Source of the DNA: Acanthochlamys bracteata
Lineage: Eukaryota; Streptophyta; Magnoliopsida; Pandanales; Velloziaceae
NCBI GenBank assembly: GCA_019914995.1
Contig: CM034139.1
Location: 6,922,461-6,986,460 of the forward strand
Direction: 5' to 3'
DNA: 64,000 nucleotides
Of this stretch, positions 1 to 12,170 are shown piece by piece (within the stretch, counting starts at the first letter, position 1; the number at the start of each line of letters is the position of its first letter). The position numbers and the translations under genes were made by a program. Under the pieces are notes generated by a model. The model was not told the origin of the DNA, searched no databases, and was given only the letters and a program-made list of their open reading frames with translations.

Positions 1-201
1 TCCTTTGGAACTTAACGATAACAAAATAATTCTTTTGCTGCTTATTTTAGTAGTATCATCTATGAAAGCAATCAGTTTTCTTTTCTAAACATCGCCGAAT
101 AATTCTAAAATTGTTATGTATACATTTGTTTGAACTCAAAGTGAAAGCGAAATCATGTGGGGAACTTCCTTTTTTTTTCCTCCTCTTTCTTTTGGAGATA
201 G

Positions 202-832
202 AAAAGCACCAAAATTCTTGAAGACGACGTTGTGGAGAGGTCTCTGAGCTTCGCTCCCTTGCACAAATCCATTGAGGAGCTTCAGATGGCAGCCTCTATT
301 ATAGAGAAACAGAAGAAGGCAATATCTACTCTTTAGTTAATTTTTTGTTGCAGCAGAATTTAGTGTCAAATCTTTCAATGATGAAGTTCAAATAATATTC
401 CAGGCATTGGAAAGTAAAATCTGGACACTTGAATGGAGGAAAGACCAGCTAAAAGTTAGGGAGCTGAACGATAGGTTGATGATAGCAGAGAGGGCATTTA
501 CTGACAGAGGACTTCTTGGGAAGCCATGGTACAAGCATTTGGCAAGTGTTCTTGCTCATGGTATGTTAAAAACTTAATTCTGAAAAACATTTGTACATAG
601 TTTATGGTTTGAGTTTGTTGTGTCCAAGTAAAATTTAACTATCTCACAGATCTATGGACCAACGAGTCATAATGATTATGGATCGAAGGCATTCCCAGGG
701 ATAAACAATGCAATTGACAAGGCCAAGAGTTCAAACACTTGGGAATCATGGCAGCTCGTCCAACACGAAATATGGAGGGCAGCCAGGGTTTTGGCACACG
801 CATCTTTAGTCCTCCGAGGACAGTTCACTTAA
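202..832 (+). CDS. AMP1: C-terminal exons of an AMP1-type glutamate carboxypeptidase (5' end outside window)
   Basis: Last three exons read as 202-318, 404-550 or so, and 650-832 (TAA at 830-832). The translation matches the C-terminal helical (transferrin-receptor-like dimerisation) domain of the plant M28 peptidase family that includes ALTERED MERISTEM PROGRAM 1. Visible signatures are ..KPWYKHL, IYGPTNHNDYGSKAFPGI and a tail ending VLRGQFT. Plant AMP1 proteins are ER-membrane proteins that affect meristem size and miRNA-directed translational repression; that role is known of the family and not visible here. The catalytic domain lies upstream of the window. Both introns seem to start with GC rather than GT (AAG|GCAATA and TTG|GCAAGT); no GT nearby keeps the frame. 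AMP1 itself cannot be told from an AMP1-like paralogue. Confidence 0.85.
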
Positions 833-1037
833 TACTTCGCATGGTGCCCCTTTTTATTAGGTTCATCAACCACAGTGATGCGTCCTCTCTAAAACCCATT
901 GCTTCCTCTCGGTATTCTCAAATGCGCTGCTGTATTTTCTTTGGCTTTGTAATGTAATTCTTGTACAGCGTGTCTATTCAGCCTGTATTTGACTACACGT
1001 ATATCTTTAGATGAGCTGTGCTGCTGGTCGTTATTAT

Positions 1038-1276
1038 GTGGGCGTTTGGGAGTACTTATAAAATAAAATTTTTTAAAATAAAAGATATTTTTATTTTTTT
1101 TAAAAATAATTTTTATTTTTTTATTTTTAAAAAATAATAAAAATATTTTATTATATAGAATTTTTTTATATTTTTTAAATTTTTAAATAAATTTTTTATT
1201 TATTTATAAAATATATATTAAAAAATATAAAATAAAAAAATTAAAAATAATTTTTGAAAAGTTAAACCAAACGCGC
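1038..1276. repeat. AT-rich foldback element, family A
   Basis: About 240 bp of almost pure A/T bounded by GCGTTTGGGAGTACTT on the left and AGTTAAACCAAACGC on the right, so the ends are inverted repeats. The inside has the order seen in the other family A copies of this window (TTATTAT-TA, then a run like TTTTTATATTTT, then AAATAAATTTT). It looks like a non-autonomous MITE. No target duplication could be fixed. Confidence 0.5.
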
Positions 1277-2640
1277 TCTATTTTCATTCTCAAATAGTTT
1301 CTGCTATTTAGTCTTCCGTCAGGTAAACGGAAAGCTTACATATAAGAAAGAACCTCTAGGTAGCGTTCTTTTGCACATATGTAAGTCAATTTTTTTATTA
1401 AAAAATATAAAGTATTTTTATTTTAATTTTTATTAAAAAATATATAGTATTTTTAACTTATTTTTTAATATAAAAAATATATTATTTTTAATAATTTATT
1501 TTTAAAAAGTTATTTTAAAAATTCATTTTTAAAATCAAAATAACGCACTTCTTAGTCGGATTAGTTATAAACAACAAATTCAATTTTGCAAAAGACTTTT
1601 TTAAATAAAAAATATTTTAATTTTTTAAAAATAAATTGTTTTTATTTAAAAAAATATTTTATGTAAAAGTATTTAAAAATTTTATTAACGATATATATAA
1701 TAAAAAATTAGGATAAAAAAACGAAAACTTTAGCCTAAACAGCTGAGGCAAAGCTGAGTCAAGTATTACAAACAAATGAATTAATTGCTCTGAACGGAAT
1801 ATAAACGATGGGATCAAAAATAACAAAAACTGAAGAAGAGCAACAAGAAATTAACAAAACCATATTTCCTCTTTCATACTCAAACCTTTTGGGAACAACA
1901 TGGAGACACAGAATCATAAAACATTGCAAGATAAATATCGCCGCCGGCTGTTCAGTCATCATCTTACAACAATACCTGTGAAGAACTCGTATGCCCAGTG
2001 CGTTCCAACGTGCACTGCGCTTAACGTTGCCGGTTTGTTTGATAACCGTTGCAGCGTCGCTGAATCAACACTGAAGACTACAGGCGGAGAATGAGAAATC
2101 ATCAATGAAGTGTTACTAGTTGTATTGCAAGGTCCTGAAGTATAAGAAGAAGCGAGAGGTAGTGGAGTTGTTCGTTGTGATAGAGCAGTCTTGATTCTTG
2201 AAGCTGGTTAACGCAGAAACAAGGTGCTTGTTGATCGCTGAACTCCTGATCCTGATAATTAAGTTTGGCAAAGACCTGAAGAAGATAATCCCCTTTCATC
2301 TCGAACTGCATGAGCATCTGACATTTGGTGTGGCCGGAAGCATTCTCCGGGCGATAAAGACAAAGATTAGATGGTCCAGAGCTAACTACCGGTAGTCACC
2401 ATCCTTCTCCAGTGATACCAATTAGCTCCGATGATCAGCAACCTGTCCTTCATCTCTCTACCACCTCTTTATGTCTGTTCCTCTTCTCATCTAGTTAAGG
2501 CAAGCCATGCTCTATACTCTGCTCAAACTTTCCCTCTTTTCTCTTCAACAGGTGAAAATCAACATGCAAGCAGATCCCTATGGATTATATAGCATCCCTT
2601 ACAATTACCAACTATATTGTATTCCATCACGGTGACACTT
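1277..2640. other. Intergenic; AT-rich, then about 850 bp of unassigned higher-complexity sequence
   Basis: 1350-1730 is low-complexity A/T, probably decayed foldback elements. 1750-2620 has ordinary base composition. It contains only short ORFs on both strands, none with a recognisable motif or convincing splice signals. It could be an untranslated or non-coding transcript, or a gene remnant. I do not recognise it. Confidence 0.3.
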
Positions 2641-2915
2641 TGGGAGTGTTTACCTTGATATTTAACTTAATTTGGAAACGAGTTTAAATAAAGTAAGGTA
2701 AGAGTTGAAAGTGAGTTTTATAAAATGTGAGTTTTTGTATTTATTTTTATTAAAAGTTAGTTTTAAAGTCAAATTTTAGTGTTAAGATTTGAATTTTGAA
2801 AGCGAGTTTTTTTGGAAAAGTTTCAATGTTGTATTTACGTTAGCTTAAAAGTGAGATAAAAAGTTGAAATTAAGTTTTAAAAAAATGAATTTGGAGTGTA
2901 GATAAACAAGCACGT
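2641..2915. repeat. MITE-like element, family C (decayed copy)
   Basis: Starts GGGAGTGTTTACCTTGATA and ends TTTGGAGTGTAGATAAACA followed by AGCACG. The same terminal blocks, in the other orientation, bound the cleaner element at 60450-60685 (GGACGTGTTTGCC ... GGTAAACACGTCC). The interior is AT-rich. Confidence 0.4.
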
Positions 2916-3069
2916 GGCCATCCTAAATTTATAAAAAACTCATTGGTTGTGGGATATGTAATAGATACTGGAGTTCAACAAATTTAAACATATAAACTGC
3001 CGCAAAATAATGCTAAAACATAAGGAATACATAAGGATAATGTATTCACTCTCAGCTATAATGTTCGGA

Positions 3070-3275
3070 GAAGCTTTTCTTTTTCAACTTTTTATTTTAC
3101 GTTTTTAATAAAACTTAAAAAAATTTTAATAATATAAAAAAATTCTACGTCTTAAAATTTTTTTATTTATTATTTATATTTTTTTAAAATAAAAAAATAA
3201 AATTCGTTTTTAAAAAATTCTCAAAATATTTTTTTTTTTTCAAAAAGCTTTTTTTTAGTAAGCACTCCCAAACTC
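3070..3275. repeat. AT-rich foldback element, family A (reverse orientation)
   Basis: Low-complexity A/T ending AGTAAGCACTCCCAAACTCC, the reverse of the GGGAGTACTT start of family A. The left end is eroded. Confidence 0.4.
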
Positions 3276-3751
3276 CTTTCTAAGAATGTAAGTAGCCAAC
3301 CGAAATTGCTCATCCAATATATTCACTCTTCCACAAGGCCTTTCAGGATCAAATAACATGAAGTTAATCAAGAAAATGGCTTTTACACAATTACACTTCA
3401 CAAAGAGTTATAATAAAAACAGAGAAAGCAAATGGCAACAGGTAGAAAGTAAAGGGAGCTCACTGTTGAATAATGATTGAAACAAAGTCAGCCCATGGGA
3501 TTCATCGGAAAATCAATTCAGAAAAAGAAAAATACATATGGAAGTAATTTCCATGAAAGAGTACGGACATCCTTAACCAGAAACAGTATGATCTGAAGTT
3601 TGCATTGTTGAAAAACATAGTAACATGATGAAACTATCACAAACACAAGCAAAACTCCTTCCAAAATTATTATCCAAACAGCTACATGAATCACCAGTTT
3701 ACTGTCATGAAATCGAGCTCACAGGATAAATATGGTGCATAGAATGACAAT

Positions 3752-5098
3752 CTACAGTCCCTGATCAACAAGGTAGTCACCCAGCCTTTCAACAACCATG
3801 TTGCATTGACCAGGAGTCATGGGCTCCTCATAGATGCCAAAGATAAGAGCCTGATTGGTCTTCTTTATAGTGACGCCACCAGAGCCCTGCCACATAAATT
3901 TTCTCGCTTAGAGCTATGAACCAACTTCATCCAAAAGGATTCAGACAATTTACTCATCGAGTAAACCATATAGGGAAGTTGTTTATATTCAGCTTTTAGC
4001 AAGTGAATCAAATGATTAAAATGTGAAGAAGTATGTATCAAGCGCTCGAAATAGTTTGGAATAGGAATGTATAGCAATATATAAAAACTTACCTTCTTTC
4101 CACGTATAACAGCTCCAGGCTCTCCTTGTATCACCATGTATTTGGTTGCTCCCAGAAACAATCCAGTGGGGGCAAGTGAGCCAGGTTCATTGAAGTCATT
4201 CATTATTCCATTAATTTCATCAGCTTTGAGCTAGAAGTTTGCAATTCAAAAAAGAAACAAAATTATCAGTGGAACAACCATCCAAAAGTCTAAATATTGT
4301 AGCAGCAAAATAATATATGTAAAATATGCAGAATTCATCAATTATGCAGTTAACAAAATTCAAACTGAGGTATTCTCGACAAACCACTATACTGCACAGA
4401 AAATTTATAACCGAAACCAGGGTCACAGATTGACCCTAGGAATGTTTCTAAAATGGTGAGCAAAAAAATGCTTTAATCAGATAAATGTACATTCTTTCCG
4501 AAAAGCTTATTGTACAAAATGCCAAATCAAGCGAATATCTTCGTAGTTTTCATTTTCTTTTCCTTCCTACAATTCCTCAAATTTCACACAACAATCAGGC
4601 ATCGTCCAGATCAAAACGCACAACAAATTCACCTTTCAAACAATAGTGTCATAACGGCAATTTTTTTATCACTCAAACGACATATTCAAAAATCACTCGA
4701 TACATTTGATCAATGTACTTCTGCATATCTATCCATTTTTGCCTTTAAAAAAAAAGTAATAACAAAACTACTACGAAGTCATTCTATCAATAATTTTACA
4801 TTCGAACTGGTTGCATGAAATATTAACTGATTTAGTTACTAGTACAGATTTCCATACGAAGCACCACTTCTGGCAAGTCGAACTTGAGAAGAAGAACCAA
4901 ACCGAGTTAACACAAGTCACTAAATTGTAGATCCAACGAGAAATCGAACACTGATCAAAACTCTGATGTTAATACCTGAGGGAAAGTAGAGCTCTGAGCC
5001 CAGACACTACCATCATGGCCGATGATGGCGGCAGATGTGAGGATGTTTCCCTCAACATCGCACATCAGGTGCTCGTCGACGTAAGTCTGCCACGACAT
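3752..5098 (-). CDS. PRF: Profilin, complete, 3 exons, 131 residues
   Basis: Exons on the minus strand: 5098-4976, 4230-4093 and 3886-3752 (41, 46 and 44 codons plus stop), all GT-AG and in phase 0. The product has the classic plant profilin length of 131. It starts [12 protein letters not shown] and includes the [20 protein letters not shown] block and the C-terminal helix [17 protein letters not shown]. Profilins bind G-actin, poly-proline proteins such as formins, and phosphoinositides, and control actin assembly in the cytosol. The intron positions are the conserved ones of plant profilin genes. The start is chosen because MSWQ is invariant in plant profilins; longer reading frames upstream lie in the leader or promoter. 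Plant profilins are also known pan-allergens. Confidence 0.97.
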
Positions 5099-5450
5099 TC
5101 TTGCTCTCTTACTCGCGATTAGCGATCGATCACTCGCTCTTCTTCTTCTCAACTTCTTCGATTCCGGGTAGATTCTTCTTTGTTGTTGTTTTTGAATAAT
5201 GATTGTTTTGATTGTTGAAGAACGAAAGAGCGACAAAAAGAGAGAGATTAAATACAAGACGGAGAAGGCACGAAAAGGAAGAAAGAAATTGAAATAAATA
5301 GGAGTCGCTCGCTCGTTCGATTTCAAAATCTTTCGGATCGGAAGTAAACGTTCTCTCTTCCTCGCTCTCGTGAGTGGCCTCCATGTTCGCCTCTATTCGC
5401 GCCCCACCATTATATGCCTAATAGTGGACCAAACATCACGACAACTTTAC

Positions 5451-5494
5451 TGGGCTGGGCTTGGCTTTTTTATTTGGGCAGAATCATAATGGGC
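5451..5494. promoter_or_regulatory. Cluster of TGGGC (site II-like) elements upstream of profilin
   Basis: Four TGGGC motifs at 5451, 5456, 5475 and 5490, about 350-400 bp upstream of the profilin ATG. TGGGCY motifs are known TCP-binding 'site II' elements in plant promoters of growth-related genes. A link to profilin expression is inference from position only. Confidence 0.35.
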
Positions 5495-5822
5495 TATTAT
5501 TGTGGACCTACAATTATCATATTTTCATACTTTGATTTGATCATATCCAACTCAGATATATATACACGTATATCAATGTTTATTATTGGGATTAAGCCAG
5601 GTAATTGATCTCACCCAACTGCTCAAGAATTGACAAGAAGATAATTTCTTATTCAATTCTAGTATTTAACGTTACATGTGTTCTAGCGTAATAGCTCAGG
5701 CCAAGATAACTAAAAGCTTACAGAACATTCTAATAGCCTACAGGTTTAATAAGAAAGAAGAAAAACTGAACATCTTTCTTCTAAGCACTTGTAGATTGGA
5801 GAGTTGGAGTGATAGGTTGTAT

Positions 5823-8612
5823 TCATCTGTTCAGCCTGTAGCTTCTTCCCCTGAAGGCCACACCAGAAGTCGTGCTAGGCTGAGCTCGAGAATTTGATTG
5901 CGTTCCTATATTCCACCTGACAACTATTTCCTGTCTGTGCAACAAGGTAGTCAAAGATTCGCCAAAGAATGATTTTAAGTGTTGGTCTTATACTAGATTC
6001 CTTACTAATAACACATGGAGTGCACTATAAAAGCAGTAAAGGAAGTTGCAAAGCTGTATATGATTAAAGGATACACCCAAACAGGGGTTCGGAGAATGTT
6101 CTTTGCACTTAAGAGTGGGTACAACACGGCAAGGAAGTAATACAGGTGTCCTGCCAAAATTCCCAGAAGATCTGGTGTTATTGATGAGCCAAAGATGACA
6201 TCCAGTGCAAGCATCGCCCATGGGAAATAGAATGCCTAGTGACCCAACAGTAAAAGAGATGAGCAGATCTTAGAGACAAAATCTTGCTGATGCTTATTCA
6301 AGTAAGAAAGGGATAGGTAAGGTGCCTTAAGGGTGACCAAGCCATATATATTGATTTGTGCATCTGGAAACTCTCTGCTCCAAACATAGACAAGCATGAA
6401 AACCAACGACACCCCTAAGAAGGGAGAATCCAATAGAGGGATAGCAGCCAGTGCCTGCAGTATTTTTCAACTAAATATTATCATTATCCTGTTTGAAATA
6501 GATAGAAACAGTTGATATTAGAACGGAATTTATTGACAAGCTACCAACTGACCAGTAAGGAAAGTGAACCAAAAATCATCATCCAAAGAAAATCAGCAGT
6601 GCGCTTGTCAAATGGACCCCTCTCCAAGTGCACCCCATACCTTGCACTGCACATTAAGGTGAAGTATGAGGTCAAATTTCCTACCTCCAATCAAATTCTC
6701 AACATTGCCACAAATTACGTAGAAATGGCAAGCACGGATGCATTGAAGTCTTACATCATTAGAAGGCGAATCCCAAAATTGATTGAAAATTTACCGAGGA
6801 AGAAAAAGTTAGTCAACAGCCTCCATATCTGCATAGGATGATTTCGAACAAGACATGCAAAGTTCAGTGTCATTCGTGTAGTGAAGAACATGATTATAAA
6901 AAAAGAAAAAGATGGAAAAGATAGTCAAGTAATAGATTAAGTAAAACATCTCACACATTTTTGCATAAACAGTTACTTCTCTTCGCTGTCAAGCTAAACA
7001 GACTTTTGAACAATAATCTAAAGCTCACAGGGAATAAATGCAAAAAACACTAGATGCAAGCACCATCCAAGTTCTCTATGAACCTGAGTGCTACTGATGT
7101 GAATAAAGATTATCAGAGATGTACAAGTCAGCTTCATATAGTATCTTACCAGTATCTACTCACAATAAGAAATAACTACATATTAGTTATATGATTTGGT
7201 CAAAATTAATCATAATAAATAAAAACCACTATAGAAGAGAGATGCTGCCATGTGGCCTTGATAATTTGGTGGGTAATTGTATGTTTACAACAAATGTTTA
7301 TAGGATACAAACCACTATTCTTTTCCTAACTTTTGCTATGCTACTCTCTTGAACTACTAAACCACTCACAAGTAAATGTCAAATCTGTGCGTCCTATTGT
7401 TAGTTTGTTACTCAGAGTCTAGCAAGTATGTTCTAAAGCATCATACTTAGAAGGGCTGCAAGAAAAATATAGCAAAAGTTCACCTGTAAGCGTTTAAATA
7501 CCCATGGGTAGTATAACCCAAGAAATGAAGGATCACATAGACCCAACTGACATGCTAAAGTGGTCATAACACACAATGTGCCATATGCTTTGCTGATCGG
7601 TGGCAGTGAATTGTAGAACCTGCGAGAAACCTCCAATTAAAATCTCAAAACTAAGCAGGCTTATCACCAAAGTTCCAAGTGAAGCCATCACAATAAGTTT
7701 GAGTTCAATAAGTAAAAAGGAAACTTGGAACATATAATGACTTATACAGGCAAAGGTCTATGAACTTAAGTAAAACAAGAGAAGGTAAATAGTTGACGGC
7801 TGTGGCAATTTCAACGTGGATGCCATCTCTACTGAATCTAATATGTTCCTTCAATGTAACATGCTATAATTTGTCCTAATTCAGTCAATTGAAGAAGGAA
7901 ACAGTATATATGCTATTAATAAGCGTCCAAAATAAATACCAGTCTAGAAATTAGGTCTATGAACTTCCATAAAAACTAGCGCCTTATGGATCACAACAGG
8001 AGCCTTTTGTTTCTAGTCTTCTAGAATTTCAGTTTCTATATACATACATTATGCTTTCCTTACTATGACTATAACAAACATGATATACTAAAATATTTCT
8101 TTGTGCTTCCACAGCATATTTGTAAAGGTCACATATTTAAGCAGGCAATTCTATGTTGTATCCCACAACTTTTATCGTGCACGAATAAACTAAACCCGAC
8201 TATATCTTCATTCGTTCGTTTGGCCTGGCGAATCGAGAGCAATCACCATCATTTGTTCAACTTCCGAGTCACACCTTTCTATAAACAAAAGATAAACAAA
8301 CAAACTGGAATTACTACTTCCTCTTGGCTGGAAGCACATACCATGTACACAAGCACTTAATTTTTGAACACTTCATGTTAACTTCTTTCAGGTATTAGAG
8401 TCAGTGTAACATTATAAAGACCAAATCAACCCTCAAATCTTAACCACGATCATCTCAGAGCTTTCTTTCACGTCAATTAGAGCACTCCGCTGATATCAAA
8501 ACGGCGTACTCCTTTGAGTTCTAAAACCTAACACCCATTTCAACAGAAAAGATGAAGAAAGCAGGAGCAGGACATGAAATTGAATGATCACTTACTCTGC
8601 GGGAGTAGACAT
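5823..8612 (-). CDS. DER1: Derlin (ERAD membrane protein), 7 exons, 240 residues
   Basis: Exons: 8612-8596, 7619-7484, 6828-6755, 6646-6553, 6454-6326, 6235-6075 and 5934-5823 (TGA at 5823-5825). Joined, they give an in-frame 240-residue protein. Key segments are FYNSLPPISKAYGTLC, IWRLLTNFFFLG, ARYGVHLERGPF, SPFLGVSLVFMLVYVWSREF, ALDVIFGSS, AGHLYYF and a tail AFRGRSYRLNR. These are the multi-pass rhomboid-like core and tail of plant Derlins, which retrotranslocate misfolded ER proteins to the cytosol with the Cdc48 machinery. The first exon has only 17 nt, fixed by the MSTPAE start and a good donor. The donor after exon 5 reads AAG|GCACCT, an apparent GC-AG intron. The C-terminal linker is shorter than in Arabidopsis DER1. 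Confidence 0.93.
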
Positions 8613-8796
8613 GATCGGATCACGAACAACGAAGAAATGAAAATCCCTCGATTTCTAACAAGTCTCAATCTAATTAGAGCCAGGAACTTGAGAAAAAGGA
8701 AAAAAATTGGAACTTTTTCTTTTTCTCTAGTTCAAATCGAAGAATTTCCTTCTGTTCGTTGGAGGAACGCGAGAGGAAGATTGGTGCGGGGGCGTC

Positions 8797-8975
8797 TGGG
8801 AGCGTTTCTCCAAATCGTTTTTAAAATTTTTTTAATTCATATTTTTTAATGAGTTTCAATAATATTTATAAATTTAATTAAACTTAAAATATTTAATAAA
8901 TTTATATAATAGATTTTTAATTATTTTTAAAATAATATATATATATATATATATATATAAACTTAGTTTTTCAAA
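8797..8975. repeat. AT-rich repeat with (TA)n microsatellite
   Basis: Begins GGGAGCGTTT (family A-like end) and ends near TTTTTCAAACTC. A TA dinucleotide run of about 12 units sits at 8935-8959. It lies just upstream of Derlin, in the shared spacer with the GH17 gene. Confidence 0.4.
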
Positions 8976-9045
8976 CTCTAAAGAAAAGAAGGAAAGCAAT
9001 CGATGCGCTTGCGGTCGAGATCCAACGGTTTATATATGATTCTGC

Positions 9046-9051
9046 CACGTG
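9046..9051. promoter_or_regulatory. G-box CACGTG
   Basis: A CACGTG core (context GCCACGTGAG) lies between the Derlin start (8612) and the GH17 stop (9369). It is about 430 bp upstream of the Derlin ATG, so it could serve Derlin. G-boxes bind bZIP/bHLH factors; function here is not shown. Confidence 0.3.
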
Positions 9052-9368
9052 AGATGACTTTAGTGACGCGGTTGATCAATCACAGCCGTTAAACAACTGA
9101 TCTAACAGTTGATAGTAATCAAAAGAACAAAATGGATAACGAGCAAACTCAGATTGAACAACAAACATGAAATATATTTTCATTGATAGATTGGATTTAC
9201 CTCTCTAGTAGGATACAAAAAATATACAGAATCAGCATTCGCAGATGGCAACAATGTGGACTGATAACTTCACTGACATACATGCTTCTCAATCATATCT
9301 TTCCTTCCTAGTAATACGAAAACTTTCGAGCAAAATCTTGTCAGGAAACTACATATCTGCCGCTTTCG

Positions 9369-12170
9369 TTAGATGCAATATAGATAAAGGATAAGAGAGA
9401 AAAAAGGGACTAGGCAGTCGTATGAATTGGGGAGCAATTTACGACGAGCATCTGAAGAAGCTGGTGACGCTGTCGGGGAGTTTGCAGTGCTCAATTTGCT
9501 GCTGAAAGTAGGAAAGTAAATAGACCGTTAACAAAAGAGGAAAAAAAAAACAAGTTTGCTTCCGTATTTAAATTTTCTGATCAAAAGGAAATGGGCTATG
9601 TGCATACCGCATGGTGGTATAGAGACAACTATCATAACCTGCATAGAAGTTTTTGATTAATCAGAATCAGGAATCAACAATAGTAGAGACTAAGAATGGG
9701 AACTATAAATTAGCAGATTTTTCCCAGAGTTAAAAATTGACAGTTCCTTCTACTTCCAGATATTGTTCTAGGACAAGACATGTTTCTGAAAGGCAATTGT
9801 GGCACTATAGTTTGATTTTGCAACACATGTTGAGCACACATAATAAGCGCGTATGGGCAAAATAGAAAACCAAATTGCAACTTAGCATGAAGATAACAAA
9901 AATTGCAACCACACATTATAGCTAGAGTGAGTTTGACTAAAGCGCTAAAATAAGCAGAATATAAGAATTTCAAAAAGGACATGATCAGAACTTCAATGCT
10001 CGTATGTACTTATGTATACTGAAACCAAGATGCCAGAGCAGTTACCAAGTTTACTGCAGTCTCGTCTCATCATATGCCAGCTAGAACTATGGCTCTACTG
10101 GCAGGTATTTCTAAATGTATATATGCATGATCAATAACTTGTGTTTTGAGGAAATTAGATGAAATACTAGGTAAGTTTGGACTTAAATTACTTGTGTATC
10201 AAAATTAGGTAGAGCAGAAGACTCACTTGGGTCTTTGGATGTTCTCACCCCTGCACCATCAAAGTTGCAAGCAACATCAGTAGCTCCGTTTTGCTGAAAA
10301 TAGCTGTTGAATGCATATGAGGCATGTGAAACCAAAATATCTGGTTCGTAGCAGGGTTGGCTTGGCTGAATAGCCGAGCAATCCACATTGCCTGGACCAC
10401 AAGCCCAATCCAAGCCATTCTGTAAGTCCTTTTCTGAAGCAGTACTTGAAGCAATGCACCACGTCCCATTAGAGCTTGCAATATTTGTCCCCGTCACAAC
10501 ATCTGCACCCCCACTTCCCGTCATATCGAGACTGTATATGCTAGTCTGGTCGGGATAGAACATTCCCCAGTTCCGCTCCGAATCCAAACCAGGTTTTCTG
10601 TTCTCATTGAATAATGAGAATATGTAGACATCAATTTCCTCTCCAGGTTTAGCAGGGGTGCCAGTGTGATTGATGACATGCCGAATGACATTAGTGTTGT
10701 AGGTTTGCGCATTATCAGCAGTTGCAGCAGTTTCTTTAGCAGAACCCTTGCTAGGCCATCCTGTCTCGGTGACCACAATTTTCAAGTTCTTAAAGTTCAA
10801 TGCCATAAGACCAAAGAACAGAGCATCCATCTGGGCATCAAACAGGTTCGAGTAAACCAAACCAGTGTTTGGGTCAATGACATCAGAAGAACCTGTGAAC
10901 AATGCATAGTCGAGAGAGACATTACTGGAGGAGTCTCTATAAGCATAATAAGGGTATATATCCACCATGAACGGAGACTGATTCTCAACAAGAAATTCCA
11001 GCATGGGTTTCAGAAAGTAAGCATAACTGCTGTTGAAAGCCCCAGCAGAAGGAGGAAAAGACCGGGCCAGCACTCCAAGGGAATGCGTAGTCGAAATTTT
11101 GATTCTCTTGTGCAGTCCTACCTTCTTGAGAGCTGCAAGAACATTAACCATGGCAGGGACTACAAGGGAGGAAACATTAACTGGGCTCTCAGTGACCTCA
11201 GCACCAACTGTAATATAGGTGATCATGGTTGCCGGGTAGTAAGGAAGAATGTTATTCTTAAGCCATTGATCAGCATTAGACTGGTATTGAGCGAAGGGGA
11301 GTAAATCCATGTTAGGTATTCCAATCATGAGTTCGACTCCAGTGTTGGCAAACGCCTTAAGGACCTGAATGTTGGAATCATAAATTCTGACATACTTTAT
11401 CTGATGCAGCTGGACAAGTTGTGCAACTTTGTCTGGTGTTGGAAGATCATCGGCATTCCGACCATAGCAGACTCCTATTTTACTTCCACTACAAATATCT
11501 GCCACGGCACAATAAGAACTCATTAGCTAACTATAAAACTCTCATAGGTTGAAAAGAAGAGATCAAATCTTAAAAAAAAAAAATAAAACATTTAGAATCA
11601 TTCACTAATGAACGGAAGTAAAGAAATTGCATTACTCATGTAGCACTCATACTAGTAAAACATACATCTCTCTGTCTTGTTTCTAGAAGTAGAAGCAAAA
11701 GAAAGAGTATCTCATCCTGGGGCACAAGCACAAAAGAATAATGCTTCAACGGAACAAAGATCAATTCTTTATGAGGAAACATGCATTAACAGAAATAAAA
11801 TAAACTATGTCCAAAAATTGTCCAACTATAACACATTGTATACAATAGAAACAAAAAAGAACAACAACCACTGCATCCATTAAGAAACCCTGCTTAAGAA
11901 AGCAAATGCTTCACTTATTACTTAATTAAAGCAAGTAAGTAGTAAGAACTTCTTCATTATAGCCTCAGAGAAAGCTACAACTGCACCTCAGCAAATAAAA
12001 GAGAAAGGCAGGAGAAAACTAAAGCTAAAATTGACAGAAACCATAGAAACAGCTAAAACCCAGAAGAAAAAAGAAGCTAAGAATCTAAAGAAATGATCAC
12101 ACTGACCAGCGGCAAAGAGAAAATGTAGTAGCGACACAGCGACCAGAGGCCACGAATTTCTTCTCGCCAT
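9369..12170 (-). CDS. GH17 beta-1,3-glucanase with C-terminal X8 (CBM43) domain, 499 residues
   Basis: Exons: 12170-12107 (signal peptide MARRNSWPLVAVSLLHFLFA), 11498-10227 (most of the enzyme), 9638-9608 and 9501-9369. Exon 1 ends after one base of the Asp22 codon. The GH17 domain runs from about residue 25 to 345, with the acid/base in ITVGAEVTE (Glu122) and the nucleophile in VVTETGWPSKG (Glu266). The X8 carbohydrate-binding domain starts at WCIASS (about 368) and keeps the Cys pattern, ending KDPSYDSCLY across the exon 2/3 junction. The tail is Ser/Ala-rich with a hydrophobic end (LVPFFSLILYLYCI), as expected for a GPI anchor signal. Such proteins act at the cell wall or plasmodesmata on (1,3)-beta-glucan (callose). 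Ala in place of Asn before the catalytic Glu is usual in this subgroup. Exons 3 and 4 are short and less certain than exon 2. Confidence 0.93.

Noticed and set aside
5130-5384. 84-codon frame upstream of profilin, possible uORF
   Set aside because: A TATA-like TATTTATTTC near 5293 suggests transcription starts inside this frame, so its ATG is probably not transcribed.
6512-6841. 109-codon plus-strand ORF
   Set aside because: Antisense shadow of Derlin exons 3 and 4.
8574-8849. 91-codon plus-strand ORF
   Set aside because: Antisense to Derlin exon 1 and its leader, running into AT-rich repeat; no motif.
10183-10226. Read-through C-terminus of the GH17 gene (ESSALPNFDTQ...)
   Set aside because: A good donor (CCAA|GTGAGT) precedes it and a downstream exon restores the conserved SYDSCLY end of the X8 domain.
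11161-11230. Ala instead of Asn before the catalytic Glu of the GH17 domain
   Set aside because: VGAE is usual in this GPI-anchored subgroup as I recall it, so it is not evidence of inactivity.
10666-11304. 212-codon ORF on the plus strand
   Set aside because: Lies fully antisense to the large GH17 exon, whose family match is certain; the antisense product has no motif.
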